64,000 nucleotides of DNA from Alphaproteobacteria bacterium UBA3612 (GTDB lineage Bacteria; Pseudomonadota; Alphaproteobacteria; Sphingomonadales; Sphingomonadaceae), in the NCBI GenBank assembly GCA_002375465.1, contig DFLT01000004.1, forward strand, positions 1-64,000, in the 5' to 3' direction. Shown here piece by piece: positions 8,281-16,763 of the stretch (positions within the stretch are counted from its first letter, which is position 1; every line of letters starts with the position of its first letter). The notes beneath the pieces were generated by a model that worked only from the letters and a program-made list of their open reading frames with translations, was not told where the DNA came from and did not search any database. A program made the translations under genes and the position numbers.

Positions 8281-8624
8281 TACACCTCGCTCAAGCGAAG
8301 GTGGGCGAGATGCGGTCGAAACACGAATTCCTAGGACCGACCGACAAGCCGCTCACGAAAACTCGGAAAACTTTGGGCGTTGAGCTGCGCGCGCTGCAAT
8401 ATAGGACCGTCAGAAGCCCGCCACCCGTTCATCCAACGCCACTGGTGCTGAATCGAGTTCGTCAACGCGGGCCTACCTTGCGAGGTCATGCGCCGTAAGT
8501 AAGTAATTGCCGCCGCCCTCACTACGCTGCCAACTATCTGTTGCGCTTGGTGCTTTTCTGGCTCTCTTGATGTGCCCCGACAGCCGGGCGGCAATTCGCC
8601 CGGCAGACAAGCAGGGGCCGAACC
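8281..8624. other. Divergent intergenic region between the PHA operon and the trb operon
   Basis: These 344 bases should carry the promoter of the sigma-PHA operon (reading left) and that of trbB (reading right). A TCCTAGGA palindrome sits at 8329-8336 and a strong hairpin at 8583-8604. A minus-strand frame through 8331-8636 is open but resembles no family I know. No traG end is recognisable, although traG commonly precedes trbB in related elements. Confidence 0.5.
8583..8604. promoter_or_regulatory. 8-bp perfect inverted repeat just upstream of trbB
   Basis: GCCGGGCG and CGCCCGGC flank a 6-base loop, 20 bases before the trbB start. The stem is all G/C. No T-run follows, so it is not a standard terminator. 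It could be an operator, an attenuator-like leader hairpin, or a structure that limits trbB translation. Confidence 0.4.
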
Positions 8625-9611
8625 TTGACCGTCCATCCGCTCCCATCCGAAGCGAAAACGCGCGGCGCGCGGATGCTGCGCACGGCGCTAGGGCCTTCCA
8701 TCGCGGCCTGGCTCGACGACCCCGCCGTGATCGAGGTGATGCTGAACCCGGACGGACGGCTCTGGCTTGATCGGCTCGGCGAAGGCATCAGTGATACGGG
8801 GATGACGCTGTTCGCCGCGGATGGCGAACGGATTGTCCGCCTGGTCGCGCATCATGTCGGTGTCGAAGTCCACGCCAGTTCTCCGCGCGTCTCCGCTGAA
8901 CTACCTGAAGGCGGGGAGCGTTTCGAAGGTCTGCTCCCGCCCGTGGTCGCAGCGCCTGCCTTCGCCATCCGCAAGCCTGCCGTCGCCGTCTTCACGCTCG
9001 ACGAATATGCGGAGGCTGGCATTATGTCGCCGGCAGAGGCCGCGGCGCTGCGCGATGGCGTGCAGACACGCGCCAACATCCTTGTCGCCGGCGGCACCGG
9101 CAGCGGCAAGACGACGCTGGTCAACGCGCTACTGGCCGAAGTCGCGAAGACCGCCGACCGCATCGTCCTAATCGAAGACACGCGCGAGCTGCAATGCGCC
9201 GCGCCCAACCTGGTCGCCATGCGGACCAAGGATGGCGTCGTCTCGCTGTCCGATCTTGTCCGCTCGTCACTACGCCTTCGTCCCGATCGCATCCCTATCG
9301 GCGAGGTACGCGGCGCGGAAGCGCTCGATCTTCTGAAAGCCTGGGGCACAGGCCATCCGGGCGGAATCGGCACGATCCACGCCGGGACCGCCCTCGGCGC
9401 ACTGCGGCGCATGGAGCAACTTATCCAGGAGGCCGTGGTCACGGTCCCGCGCGCGTTGCTGGCCGAGACCATCGAACTCGTCGCTGTCCTCGCACGCGAC
9501 GGTCATGGCCGCCGCCTCGCCGAACTGGCCCGCGTCGATGGAATTGATGCGACCACCGGAGATTACCGGCTGACGTCCCTCACAACCCCAAACCGTGGAG
9601 ACCACCAATGA
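8625..9611 (+). CDS. trbB: P-type conjugative transfer ATPase TrbB (VirB11-like)
   Basis: A 328-residue hexameric secretion ATPase that powers assembly of the type IV mating channel at the inner membrane. Walker A is GGTGSGKT (residues 156-163). The downstream LIEDTRELQ, LRLRPDRIPIGEVRGAEAL and GGIGTIHAGT blocks (Asp box, Walker B and His box of VirB11 ATPases) are intact. The start is TTG 8625, with only a weak upstream AGGGG. The ATGA overlap with trbC begins the chain of couplings in this operon. Confidence 0.95.
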   Translation: MTVHPLPSEAKTRGARMLRTALGPSIAAWLDDPAVIEVMLNPDGRLWLDRLGEGISDTGMTLFAADGERIVRLVAHHVGVEVHASSPRVSAELPEGGERFEGLLPPVVAAPAFAIRKPAVAVFTLDEYAEAGIMSPAEAAALRDGVQTRANILVAGGTGSGKTTLVNALLAEVAKTADRIVLIEDTRELQCAAPNLVAMRTKDGVVSLSDLVRSSLRLRPDRIPIGEVRGAEALDLLKAWGTGHPGGIGTIHAGTALGALRRMEQLIQEAVVTVPRALLAETIELVAVLARDGHGRRLAELARVDGIDATTGDYRLTSLTTPNRGDHQ

Positions 9612-9940
9612 CCCATGCCCTTCGGAATGGCGCGAACCGCGCCATGCTTGCCGTCGCCGCCAGCCTGATAGCTCTGACCATTGCCGTTCCGGCCCACGCC
9701 GGCGGATCGTCGATGCCATGGGAAGCCCCGCTGCAGTCGATCCTCGAGTCCATCGAAGGTCCGGTGGCTAAGATCATCGCGGTGATGATTATCATCATTA
9801 CCGGCCTTACGCTCGCGTTCGGGGATACGTCGGGCGGCGCGCGCCGGCTGATCCAGATCGTGTTCGGCCTGTCGATCGCCTTCGCCGCGTCGAGCTTCTT
9901 CCTGTCCTTCTTCAGTTTTGGCGGTGGGGCGCTGGTCTGA
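9608..9940 (+). CDS. trbC: Conjugative pilin TrbC (VirB2-like)
   Basis: A 110-residue pilin precursor. Signal-like helix, then the processing region IAVPAHAGG (cleavage after AHA, about residue 31), and two hydrophobic helices (IIAVMIIIITGLTLAFG and LSIAFAASSFFLSFFSF) as in the VirB2/TrbC family. The start overlaps the trbB stop (ATGA), and its own TGA shares one base with the trbD ATG. Confidence 0.93.
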   Translation: MTHALRNGANRAMLAVAASLIALTIAVPAHAGGSSMPWEAPLQSILESIEGPVAKIIAVMIIIITGLTLAFGDTSGGARRLIQIVFGLSIAFAASSFFLSFFSFGGGALV

Positions 9941-10209
9941 TGGAAAGCGGTGAGCCGATCCCGGGCTACCTTGCGCCGGTCCACCGTGCGCTAACCGAGC
10001 CGATCCTCTTGGGCGGCGCGCCGCGTGCGCTCGCCATCGTCAACGGCACGCTAGCCGGCGCGATCGGCCTCGGCCTGCGTCTGTGGATCGCCGGGATCGT
10101 CATCTGGGTCGTCGGTCACGCGCTCGCCGTCTGGGCCGCGCGCCGCGATCCGCAATTCGTCGACGTCGCGCGCCGCCACCTGCGCTACCCGGCGTGGACG
10201 CGGCCATGA
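9940..10209 (+). CDS. trbD: Conjugal transfer protein TrbD (VirB3-like)
   Basis: An 89-residue inner-membrane protein. PIPGYLAPVHRALTEPILLG precedes hydrophobic segments (LAIVNGTLAGAIGLGL, WIAGIVIWVVGHALAVWAA) and the conserved end DPQFVDVARRHLRYP, as in VirB3/TrbD. It sits between the pilin and the VirB4-type ATPase, its usual place. Its stop overlaps the trbE start. Confidence 0.93.
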   Translation: MESGEPIPGYLAPVHRALTEPILLGGAPRALAIVNGTLAGAIGLGLRLWIAGIVIWVVGHALAVWAARRDPQFVDVARRHLRYPAWTRP

Positions 10210-12689
10210 TGTCCTTGCGCGAATATCGCAGCAAGGCCACGCATCTGGCCGACTTCCTGCCCTGGGCTGCACTGGTCGGCGACGGCGTGGTGCTCAACAA
10301 GGACGGGTCGTTCCAGCGTACCGCGAAGTTTCGCGGTCCCGATCTCGACAGCGCGACGCCCGCCGAACTGGTCGCGACTACGGCGCGGCTCAACAATGCG
10401 CTACGGCGATTGGGCTCGGGCTGGGCCATTTTCATTGAGGCGCAACGCAGACCCGCGCTCGACTACCCTGACTCGGAATTTCCCGATCCGGTCTCGGCGC
10501 TGGTCGACATGGAGCGGCGCGAGCAATTCCGGGAAGAGGGATCGCATTTCGAGAGCCGGTATTTCCTGACGCTGCTCTGGATGCCGCCCGCCGAAGACAC
10601 CGCGCGCGCCGAGGGCTGGCTCTACGAGGGCCGTTCGACCTCCGGCGTCAACCCGTGGGAACTGCTCAAGAGTTTCACCGATCGCAGTGACCGCGTGCTC
10701 AATCTGGTCGAAGGCTTCGTGCCGGAAGTCCACTGGCTCGATGACGCCGAGACGCTGGCCTACCTGCACAGCACGATCTCGACCCGCCGCCAGCGCGTCC
10801 GCGTGCCGGAAACGCCGATGCATCTCGACGCGCTGCTTGCCGACGAGCCGCTGACCGGAGGGCTCGAACCGCGCCTCGGCGATCATCACCTGCGGACGCT
10901 GACCGTTATCGGTTTCCCGAGCGTCACATTTCCCGGCCTGCTCGACGACTTGAACCGGCTGGCCTTCGAGTATCGCTGGTCCACCCGCGCGATCATGCTC
11001 GACAAGAGCGACGCGACCAAACTGCTGACCAAGATACGCCGGCAATGGTTCGCCAAGCGCAAATCGGTCGCGGCGATCCTGAAAGAGATCATGACCAACG
11101 AGGCCTCGACGCTGCTCGACAGCGACGCCTCCAACAAGGCCGCCGATGCCGACACCGCCCTGCAGGAACTGGGCGCCGACTATGCCGGCATGGCCTATGT
11201 CACCGCGACGGTGACGGTGTGGGACCGTGATTCGGCGATTGCCGCCGAGAAGCTGCGGCTGATCGAAAAGGTCATCCAGGGCCGCGATTTCACCGTCATT
11301 CCCGAGGGCATGAACGCGATCGAGGCATGGCTGGGGAGCCTGCCCGGCCACACCTACGCCAATGTCCGCCAGCCCCCGATTTCCACGATCAATCTCGCCC
11401 ACCTGATTCCCCTGTCAGCGGTATGGGCGGGGCCGGAACGGGACGAGCATTTCAGCGCTCCCCCCTTGCTCTATGGCAAGACCGAAGGCTCGACCCCGTT
11501 CCGATTTTCCCTTCACGTCGGCGATGTCGGCCACACGCTGATCGTTGGCCCGACCGGCGCCGGCAAGAGCGTCCTGCTGGCGCTGATGGCGATGCAGTTC
11601 CGCCGCTACGACGGCGCACAGGTGTTCGCCTTCGACTTCGGCGGCAGCATCCGCGCGGCCGCGCTCGGCATGGGCGGCGACTGGCAGGATTTGGGCGGGA
11701 TGCTTGCCGATGAGGCCGGCGATGGCGTGCAGTTGCAGCCGCTCGCTCACATCGACGATCCTGCAGAGCGCGCATGGGCGGCTGAATGGCTCGCGGCGAT
11801 CCTTGGCAGCGAAGGCGTCGCGGTCGATCCGCAAGCCAAGGAGCATATTTGGTCGGCGCTCGGTTCGCTGGCGTCTGCGCCTATGCACGAGCGGACGCTG
11901 ACCGGCCTCGCGGTTCTGTTGCAGAGCCAGCACTTGAAGCAAGCGCTCCAGCCCTATTGCATCGGCGGGCCGTGGGGCCGGCTGCTCGACGCCGAGGACG
12001 AGAGGTTGGGCGAAGCATCGGTCCAGGCATTCGAGACCGAGGGCCTGGTCGGTGCCGGGTCGGCTGCCGCTGTTCTGTCCTACCTGTTCCACCGTATCGA
12101 GGGCCGGCTGGACGGTTCGCCGACGCTCATCATCATCGACGAAGGCTGGCTCGTGCTCGACAGTCCGGCCTTCGCTGCGCAACTGCGCGAGTGGTTGAAA
12201 ACGCTGCGTAAGAAGAACGCCAGCGTTGTCTTCGCCACGCAGAGTCTCGCCGATATCGAGACATCAAGCATCGCTCCGGCCATCATAGAAAGCTGCCCGA
12301 CGCGTATCTTCCTACCAAACGAGCGCGCGTCCGAGCCGCAGATCGCCGCCATCTACGAGCGGTTCGGGCTTAATGCGCGGCAGATCGAGATACTCAGCCG
12401 GGCTACTCCGAAGCGCGATTACTATTGTCAATCACGGCGGGGCAACCGGCTGTTCGAGCTGGGGCTCGGCGAGGTCGCACTTGCCTTCGCCGCGGCCTCT
12501 TCGAAGACCGACCAGCTCAAGATAGCCGAATTGATCGAGACCCACGGCTCAGATGGTTTCGCTGCCGAATGGCTGCGCCACCGCGGCTGTGCTTGGGCGA
12601 TCGACCTCCTTCCCGCATCCGAACCTTCATCGCCGGCGCGCGACCGGGAAGACGCGCACCCGCTCCCCGAAAAGGAACCCCAGATATGA
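10206..12689 (+). CDS. trbE: Conjugal transfer ATPase TrbE (VirB4-like)
   Basis: An 827-residue VirB4-type ATPase driving substrate transfer and pilus biogenesis. The N-terminal domain starts MMSLREYRSKATHLADFLPW. Walker A is GPTGAGKSVLL (about residue 448 onward) and Walker B is TLIIIDEGW (about 640-648), followed by LREWLKTLRKKNASVVFATQ and the arginine-finger region. The ATG 10206 is chosen because it overlaps the trbD stop. The open frame upstream has no similarity. No truncation is visible. Confidence 0.96.
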   Translation: MMSLREYRSKATHLADFLPWAALVGDGVVLNKDGSFQRTAKFRGPDLDSATPAELVATTARLNNALRRLGSGWAIFIEAQRRPALDYPDSEFPDPVSALVDMERREQFREEGSHFESRYFLTLLWMPPAEDTARAEGWLYEGRSTSGVNPWELLKSFTDRSDRVLNLVEGFVPEVHWLDDAETLAYLHSTISTRRQRVRVPETPMHLDALLADEPLTGGLEPRLGDHHLRTLTVIGFPSVTFPGLLDDLNRLAFEYRWSTRAIMLDKSDATKLLTKIRRQWFAKRKSVAAILKEIMTNEASTLLDSDASNKAADADTALQELGADYAGMAYVTATVTVWDRDSAIAAEKLRLIEKVIQGRDFTVIPEGMNAIEAWLGSLPGHTYANVRQPPISTINLAHLIPLSAVWAGPERDEHFSAPPLLYGKTEGSTPFRFSLHVGDVGHTLIVGPTGAGKSVLLALMAMQFRRYDGAQVFAFDFGGSIRAAALGMGGDWQDLGGMLADEAGDGVQLQPLAHIDDPAERAWAAEWLAAILGSEGVAVDPQAKEHIWSALGSLASAPMHERTLTGLAVLLQSQHLKQALQPYCIGGPWGRLLDAEDERLGEASVQAFETEGLVGAGSAAAVLSYLFHRIEGRLDGSPTLIIIDEGWLVLDSPAFAAQLREWLKTLRKKNASVVFATQSLADIETSSIAPAIIESCPTRIFLPNERASEPQIAAIYERFGLNARQIEILSRATPKRDYYCQSRRGNRLFELGLGEVALAFAAASSKTDQLKIAELIETHGSDGFAAEWLRHRGCAWAIDLLPASEPSSPARDREDAHPLPEKEPQI

Positions 12690-13447
12690 CTCAATCCCTG
12701 CTGCGCCGCGCTTTGATGGCGGGCGCCCTTGCCACGACCAGCGTGTTCGGCGTCGTCGCCATGACCACACCCGCGCACGCCCAGTTCGGCGGCATCGTCT
12801 ACGATCCCAGCAACTATGCGCAGAACGTCCTGACCGCCGCCCGCACGCTCGAACAGATCAACAACCAGATCCAAAGCCTCCAGAACGAGGCGCAATCGCT
12901 GTTGAACGAGGCGCGTAATCTCACCTCGCTGCCGCTGAGCCAGCTGCAGGATGTGCAGACCCAGTTCCAGCGCACCCAGCAATTGCTGGGGCAGGCGCAG
13001 CGGCTCGCCTACGACGTCCAGCAGATCGATCAGACCTTTGCCCAGAGCTATCGCGGGACGAATCTGTCCGGCTCGGACCGGCAACTCGTCGCCGAAGCGC
13101 AAGCGCGTTGGCAGACGAGCGTCGCCGCGTTCGAGGATGCGCTCAAGGTCCAGGCGGGCGTGGTCGGCAATATCGATGGTTCGCGCATCAGCCTGGAACG
13201 GCTCGTTACCGCGAGCCAGTCGGCAACCGGTGCGCTCCAGGCCGCGCAGGCGGGAAATCAACTCGTCGCGCTGCAATCGCAGCAACTCGCCGACCTCACC
13301 GCGCTGATGGCGGCGCAGGGTCGCGCGCAGGCGCTCGGCATGGCCGAGCGCGCCGCCGCCAAGGCACAGGCGCGCGAGCAGCTTCGCCGCTTTCTCACTC
13401 CGGCGGTCGGCTACGAGCCCGGCAACGCTCGCATGTTCCGCGACTGA
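12686..13447 (+). CDS. trbJ: P-type conjugative transfer protein TrbJ (VirB5-like)
   Basis: A 253-residue periplasmic minor-pilus component. It has a signal peptide ending TPAHA-QFGG (cleavage near residue 32) and the family opening QFGGIVYDPSNYAQNVLTAA. Long glutamine-rich helices follow, and a C-terminal helix AREQLRRFLTPAV. The ATG overlaps the trbE stop (ATGA). Confidence 0.93.
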   Translation: MTQSLLRRALMAGALATTSVFGVVAMTTPAHAQFGGIVYDPSNYAQNVLTAARTLEQINNQIQSLQNEAQSLLNEARNLTSLPLSQLQDVQTQFQRTQQLLGQAQRLAYDVQQIDQTFAQSYRGTNLSGSDRQLVAEAQARWQTSVAAFEDALKVQAGVVGNIDGSRISLERLVTASQSATGALQAAQAGNQLVALQSQQLADLTALMAAQGRAQALGMAERAAAKAQAREQLRRFLTPAVGYEPGNARMFRD

Positions 13448-13455
13448 GACGCGTC

Positions 13456-13755
13456 ATGGAACCCAAGCTCATCGCGCGCATCGGCGCCGTTATTTTCGTC
13501 GCCATCGCGATCACCATGACTGCGATCGAGATGAGTCGCGCGCCCGAACCATCGCGCGAGGAGCCTGTCGCGCAGGTCCAACCCGCCGAAATCGATCCGC
13601 TGCTGATCGAACTACGTCGCTGCCAAGCGCTGGGTGCCGCGGGTGCGGATGATCGCGACTGCATGCGCGCCTGGGCCGAGAACCGGCGGCGCTTTCTCGC
13701 ACCCGGCGCTCGGCCGATGGCGCGCATCGACCAAACGCTGTCCGAGGACAACTGA
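13456..13755 (+). CDS. Putative entry-exclusion protein, TrbK-alt type
   Basis: A 99-residue protein with one N-terminal membrane helix (IGAVIFVAIAITMTAIEM) and a periplasmic part with two cysteines and a basic end, RRCQALGAAGADDRDCMRAW then RRRFL. Small single-helix proteins of this kind sit between trbJ and trbL and are annotated as TrbK-alt entry-exclusion proteins. The function is inferred from position and shape. A second protein with the same cysteine/RRRFL pattern is encoded at 18244-18546. Confidence 0.7.
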   Translation: MEPKLIARIGAVIFVAIAITMTAIEMSRAPEPSREEPVAQVQPAEIDPLLIELRRCQALGAAGADDRDCMRAWAENRRRFLAPGARPMARIDQTLSEDN

Positions 13756-13756
13756 C

Positions 13757-15064
13757 ATGGGCGGGACCGGCGTCGTCGATCGCTTCCTTGATGTCTTTGC
13801 CCGCTATATCGATAGCGGGTTCGGCCTCTTGGGCGGCGAGGTCGCGTTCATCGCCACCACGCTGATCGTCATCGACGTGACGCTGGCGGCGCTCTTTTGG
13901 ACCTGGGGTGCGGACGACGACATTCTCGCGCGTCTTATCAAGAAGACGCTCTTCGTCGGCGTCTTCGCCTACATCATCGGCAACTGGAACAGCCTCGCGC
14001 GCATTGTCTTCGAGAGCTTTGCGGGCTTGGGACTGAAGGCCTCGGGCACGGGCTTTTCCGCGGCCGAATTGCTCCAGCCCGGCCGCGTCGCGCAAGTCGG
14101 GCTCGACGCCGGACAGCCGATCCTCGAATCCATTTCCGACCTCATGGGCTGGGTCGCCTTCTTCGAGAACTTCATCCAGATTGCCGTGCTGCTGATCGCC
14201 TGGATGTTCGTCATCCTCGCTTTCTTCATCCTCTCGATCCAGCTCTTCATCACACTCATCGAGTTCAAGCTCGCGACGCTGGCGGGGTTCGTGCTTATCC
14301 CGTTCGGCTTGTTCGGCAAGACCGCCTTCATGGCCGAGCGGGTGCTGGGGCTGGTGATATCCTCGGGCATCAAGGTGCTCGTGCTCGCTGTCATCGTCGG
14401 TATCGGCTCCACGCTGTTCGAGGAATTCCGCGCAGGGTTCGGCGGCGTGCAGCCGACGATCGAGGACGCGATGACCATTGTGCTCGCCTCGCTCTGCCTA
14501 TTGGGTCTCGGCATCTTCGGCCCATCGATCGCCAACGGCATCGTCTCGGGCGGCCCGGCGCTGGGCGCGGGTGCGGCTGCGGGAACCGCGCTCGCCGCAG
14601 GCGGTGTGGTTATAGGCGGTGCCGCAGCAGCTACCCTCGGCACCGGCGCGGCGCTTGGTGCTGCCGCCGGAATCGCGAGGGGTGGCGCATTTGCCGCGGG
14701 CGGTGCGCGGAGCGCCTATGCCCTTGGCTCGGCCGGGAAGAGCGGTGGTGCGGCGGTGGCGGGCGGAGCGGCAGGCGTCGGCAAGGCCGCGTTCGGCGCG
14801 GCCACCTCGCCGCTGCGTAAGGCCGCGTCGTCCCTCAAGGACAGCTATCGTTCCGGCGCGCGCGCGGGCGCGACCGCCGCTGGCGCGACATTCTCGAACG
14901 GGGCGCCCACCGCCGCATCATCCCCGGACGGCCAGCCCGCTTGGGCGGCGGCGATGAAGCGCCGCCAGACAATGACCCATGGCGCGACGGTTGCCGCACA
15001 TACGCTGCGCTCTGGCGACGGCGGAGGCGGCGGGGCGTCGGTCGATGTCAGAGAGAAGGATTGA
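13757..15064 (+). CDS. trbL: P-type conjugative transfer protein TrbL (VirB6-like)
   Basis: A 435-residue polytopic inner-membrane channel component. The conserved start GGTGVVDRFLDVFARYIDSG is followed by several membrane helices (about residues 30-270) with LATLAGFVLIPFGLFGKTAF. A long Ala/Gly-rich low-complexity tail (about 270-400) ends in a short basic segment. ATG 13757 is one base past the upstream stop codon. The frame is open further upstream but lacks similarity there. Confidence 0.94.
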   Translation: MGGTGVVDRFLDVFARYIDSGFGLLGGEVAFIATTLIVIDVTLAALFWTWGADDDILARLIKKTLFVGVFAYIIGNWNSLARIVFESFAGLGLKASGTGFSAAELLQPGRVAQVGLDAGQPILESISDLMGWVAFFENFIQIAVLLIAWMFVILAFFILSIQLFITLIEFKLATLAGFVLIPFGLFGKTAFMAERVLGLVISSGIKVLVLAVIVGIGSTLFEEFRAGFGGVQPTIEDAMTIVLASLCLLGLGIFGPSIANGIVSGGPALGAGAAAGTALAAGGVVIGGAAAATLGTGAALGAAAGIARGGAFAAGGARSAYALGSAGKSGGAAVAGGAAGVGKAAFGAATSPLRKAASSLKDSYRSGARAGATAAGATFSNGAPTAASSPDGQPAWAAAMKRRQTMTHGATVAAHTLRSGDGGGGGASVDVREKD

Positions 15065-15069
15065 GCCTA

Positions 15070-15753
15070 ATGTTCCGACGACCCACCATCCGTTACGGCC
15101 AGACGCCCGAACCGGTCACGCCCTATCAGCGCGCCGCGCAGGTCTGGGACGACCGGATCGGCTCCGCGCGTGTGCAGGCGAAAAACTGGCGGTTGGCTTT
15201 CTTCGGAACCCTTGCTCTGTCGGGCGCGCTCGCCGGCGGGCTCGTCTGGCAATCCGCGCGCGGGCATATCGTGCCCTGGGTGGTCGAGGTCGATGCGCTC
15301 GGGCAGGCGCAGGCGGTAGCGCCCGCGGAAACTGGCTACAGCCCGACCGATCCGCAGATCGCGTTCCATCTCGCGCGCTTCATCGAGCAGGTGCGCTCCG
15401 TCCCCGCCGATCCGATCATCGTGCGGCAGAACTGGCTGCGCGCCTACGACTTCACCACCGATCGCGGCGCGATGGCCTTGAACGACTATGCGCGCGCCAA
15501 CGACCCCTTTGTAAGTGTCGGGCGGGTACAGGTGGCGGTAGACGTCTCGAGCGTGATCCGCGCCTCGCCCGACAGCTTCCGCGTCGCCTGGACCGAGCGT
15601 CGCTATCAGGACGGCAGCCTCACCGCCACCGAACGCTGGTCGGCGATCCTCACCATCGTCGTGCAGCCGCCGCGCACGCCCGATGCGCTGCGCAAGAACC
15701 CTCTCGGCATATTCGTCAACGCCCTCAACTGGTCGAAGGAGCTGTCGCAATGA
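15070..15753 (+). CDS. trbF: Conjugal transfer protein TrbF (VirB8-like)
   Basis: A 227-residue bitopic inner-membrane protein. A cytoplasmic N-terminus with TPYQRAAQVWDDRIGSARVQ is followed by one helix (LAFFGTLALSGALAGGLVW, about residues 42-60). A VirB8-type periplasmic domain with RQNWLRAYDFTTDRGAMALN and TERWSAILTIVVQPPRTPD ends the protein. It scaffolds the inner part of the mating channel. The ATGA overlap with trbG is seen at its end. Confidence 0.94.
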   Translation: MFRRPTIRYGQTPEPVTPYQRAAQVWDDRIGSARVQAKNWRLAFFGTLALSGALAGGLVWQSARGHIVPWVVEVDALGQAQAVAPAETGYSPTDPQIAFHLARFIEQVRSVPADPIIVRQNWLRAYDFTTDRGAMALNDYARANDPFVSVGRVQVAVDVSSVIRASPDSFRVAWTERRYQDGSLTATERWSAILTIVVQPPRTPDALRKNPLGIFVNALNWSKELSQ

Positions 15754-16763
15754 CGCAAGCCTTAACCCATCGCGCTACCCCCACAGCCCTGCTTGCCGCC
15801 GCTCTCGGTCTGGCGGGCTGCGCCACCACTTCCGACCTTCCGAACATCGCCTACGATGATCCGCCACGCACAATCGAGGCGACGCTCGCACCCGAACTGT
15901 CGCGCTCCGTCGAGGTGGTCGCGGTTCCCGAACCGCTGCCGCTGCCCGGCCAGTTGAAACCCGTGCCGGACGGCGAGCCGGAATCAGAACCCGCCGATCC
16001 GCGCCGCCGCATCGGCGCCGCCAACGACGCCGCGCGCATGCAGCCGGTGCGCGAAGGGTTCCTCAACGCCATCCAGCTCTACCCCTGGGCGGACGGCGCG
16101 CTCTACCAGATCTACACCGCGCCCGGGCAGGTGACCGACATCGCCTTGCAGGAAGGCGAACAACTGGTCGGGCCGGGACCGGTCGCGGCGGGCGATACCG
16201 TGCGCTGGATCATCGGTGATACGGTAAGTGGCAGCGGACCCGCAGCGCGCGTCCATATCCTCGTCAAGCCGACCCGTCCGGATCTCGCCACCAATCTCGT
16301 CGTCAACACGGACCGGCGCACCTATCACCTCGAACTGCGCGCGACGCCCTCGACCTATATGGCATCGGTCTCCTGGACCTATCCCCAGGATGAATTGATC
16401 GCGCTGCGCAGCGCCAATGCGGCAGCAGCCTCCGCCGCGCCGGTTGCGAGCGGCGTTGACCTGTCCGCGCTCAATTTTCGCTATCGGATCGAGGGCGATC
16501 GCGTGCCCTGGACACCCTTGCGCGCGTTCGACGACGGACGGCAGGTGTTCATCGAATTTCCGGCGGGGATCGCTCAGGGCGAGATGCCGCCGCTGTTCGT
16601 GACCGGCGCGGCGGGCGATGCCGAACTCGTCAATTATCGCGTGCAGGGCCGCTACATGGTGGTCGATCGTCTGTTCGCCGCCGCCGAACTGCGTCTGGGC
16701 GACCAGCGCAGCGAGAAGCGCGTACGGGTCCTGCGCGACGATGGACGGGAGCGTCGTCGATGA
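15750..16763 (+). CDS. trbG: P-type conjugative transfer protein TrbG (VirB9-like)
   Basis: A 337-residue outer-membrane-complex component. The N-terminus has a lipoprotein-like signal (ALGLAGCATTSD, Cys about 23). The central beta region has NAIQLYPWADGALYQIYTAP and the C-terminal VirB9 domain ends with LRLGDQRSEKRVRVLRD. It forms the periplasm-to-outer-membrane core with TrbI. Both ends overlap neighbouring genes by four bases. Confidence 0.94.
   Translation: MTQALTHRATPTALLAAALGLAGCATTSDLPNIAYDDPPRTIEATLAPELSRSVEVVAVPEPLPLPGQLKPVPDGEPESEPADPRRRIGAANDAARMQPVREGFLNAIQLYPWADGALYQIYTAPGQVTDIALQEGEQLVGPGPVAAGDTVRWIIGDTVSGSGPAARVHILVKPTRPDLATNLVVNTDRRTYHLELRATPSTYMASVSWTYPQDELIALRSANAAAASAAPVASGVDLSALNFRYRIEGDRVPWTPLRAFDDGRQVFIEFPAGIAQGEMPPLFVTGAAGDAELVNYRVQGRYMVVDRLFAAAELRLGDQRSEKRVRVLRDDGRERRR

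Noticed and set aside
10401..11402. 333-codon open frame on the minus strand inside trbE
   Set aside because: It lies fully antisense to a conserved ATPase gene, has no family similarity, and reflects high GC codon bias.
13897..14820. 307-codon open frame on the plus strand overlapping trbL in another frame
   Set aside because: Arg-rich translation of the Ala/Gly-rich trbL sequence, no start signal and no similarity.
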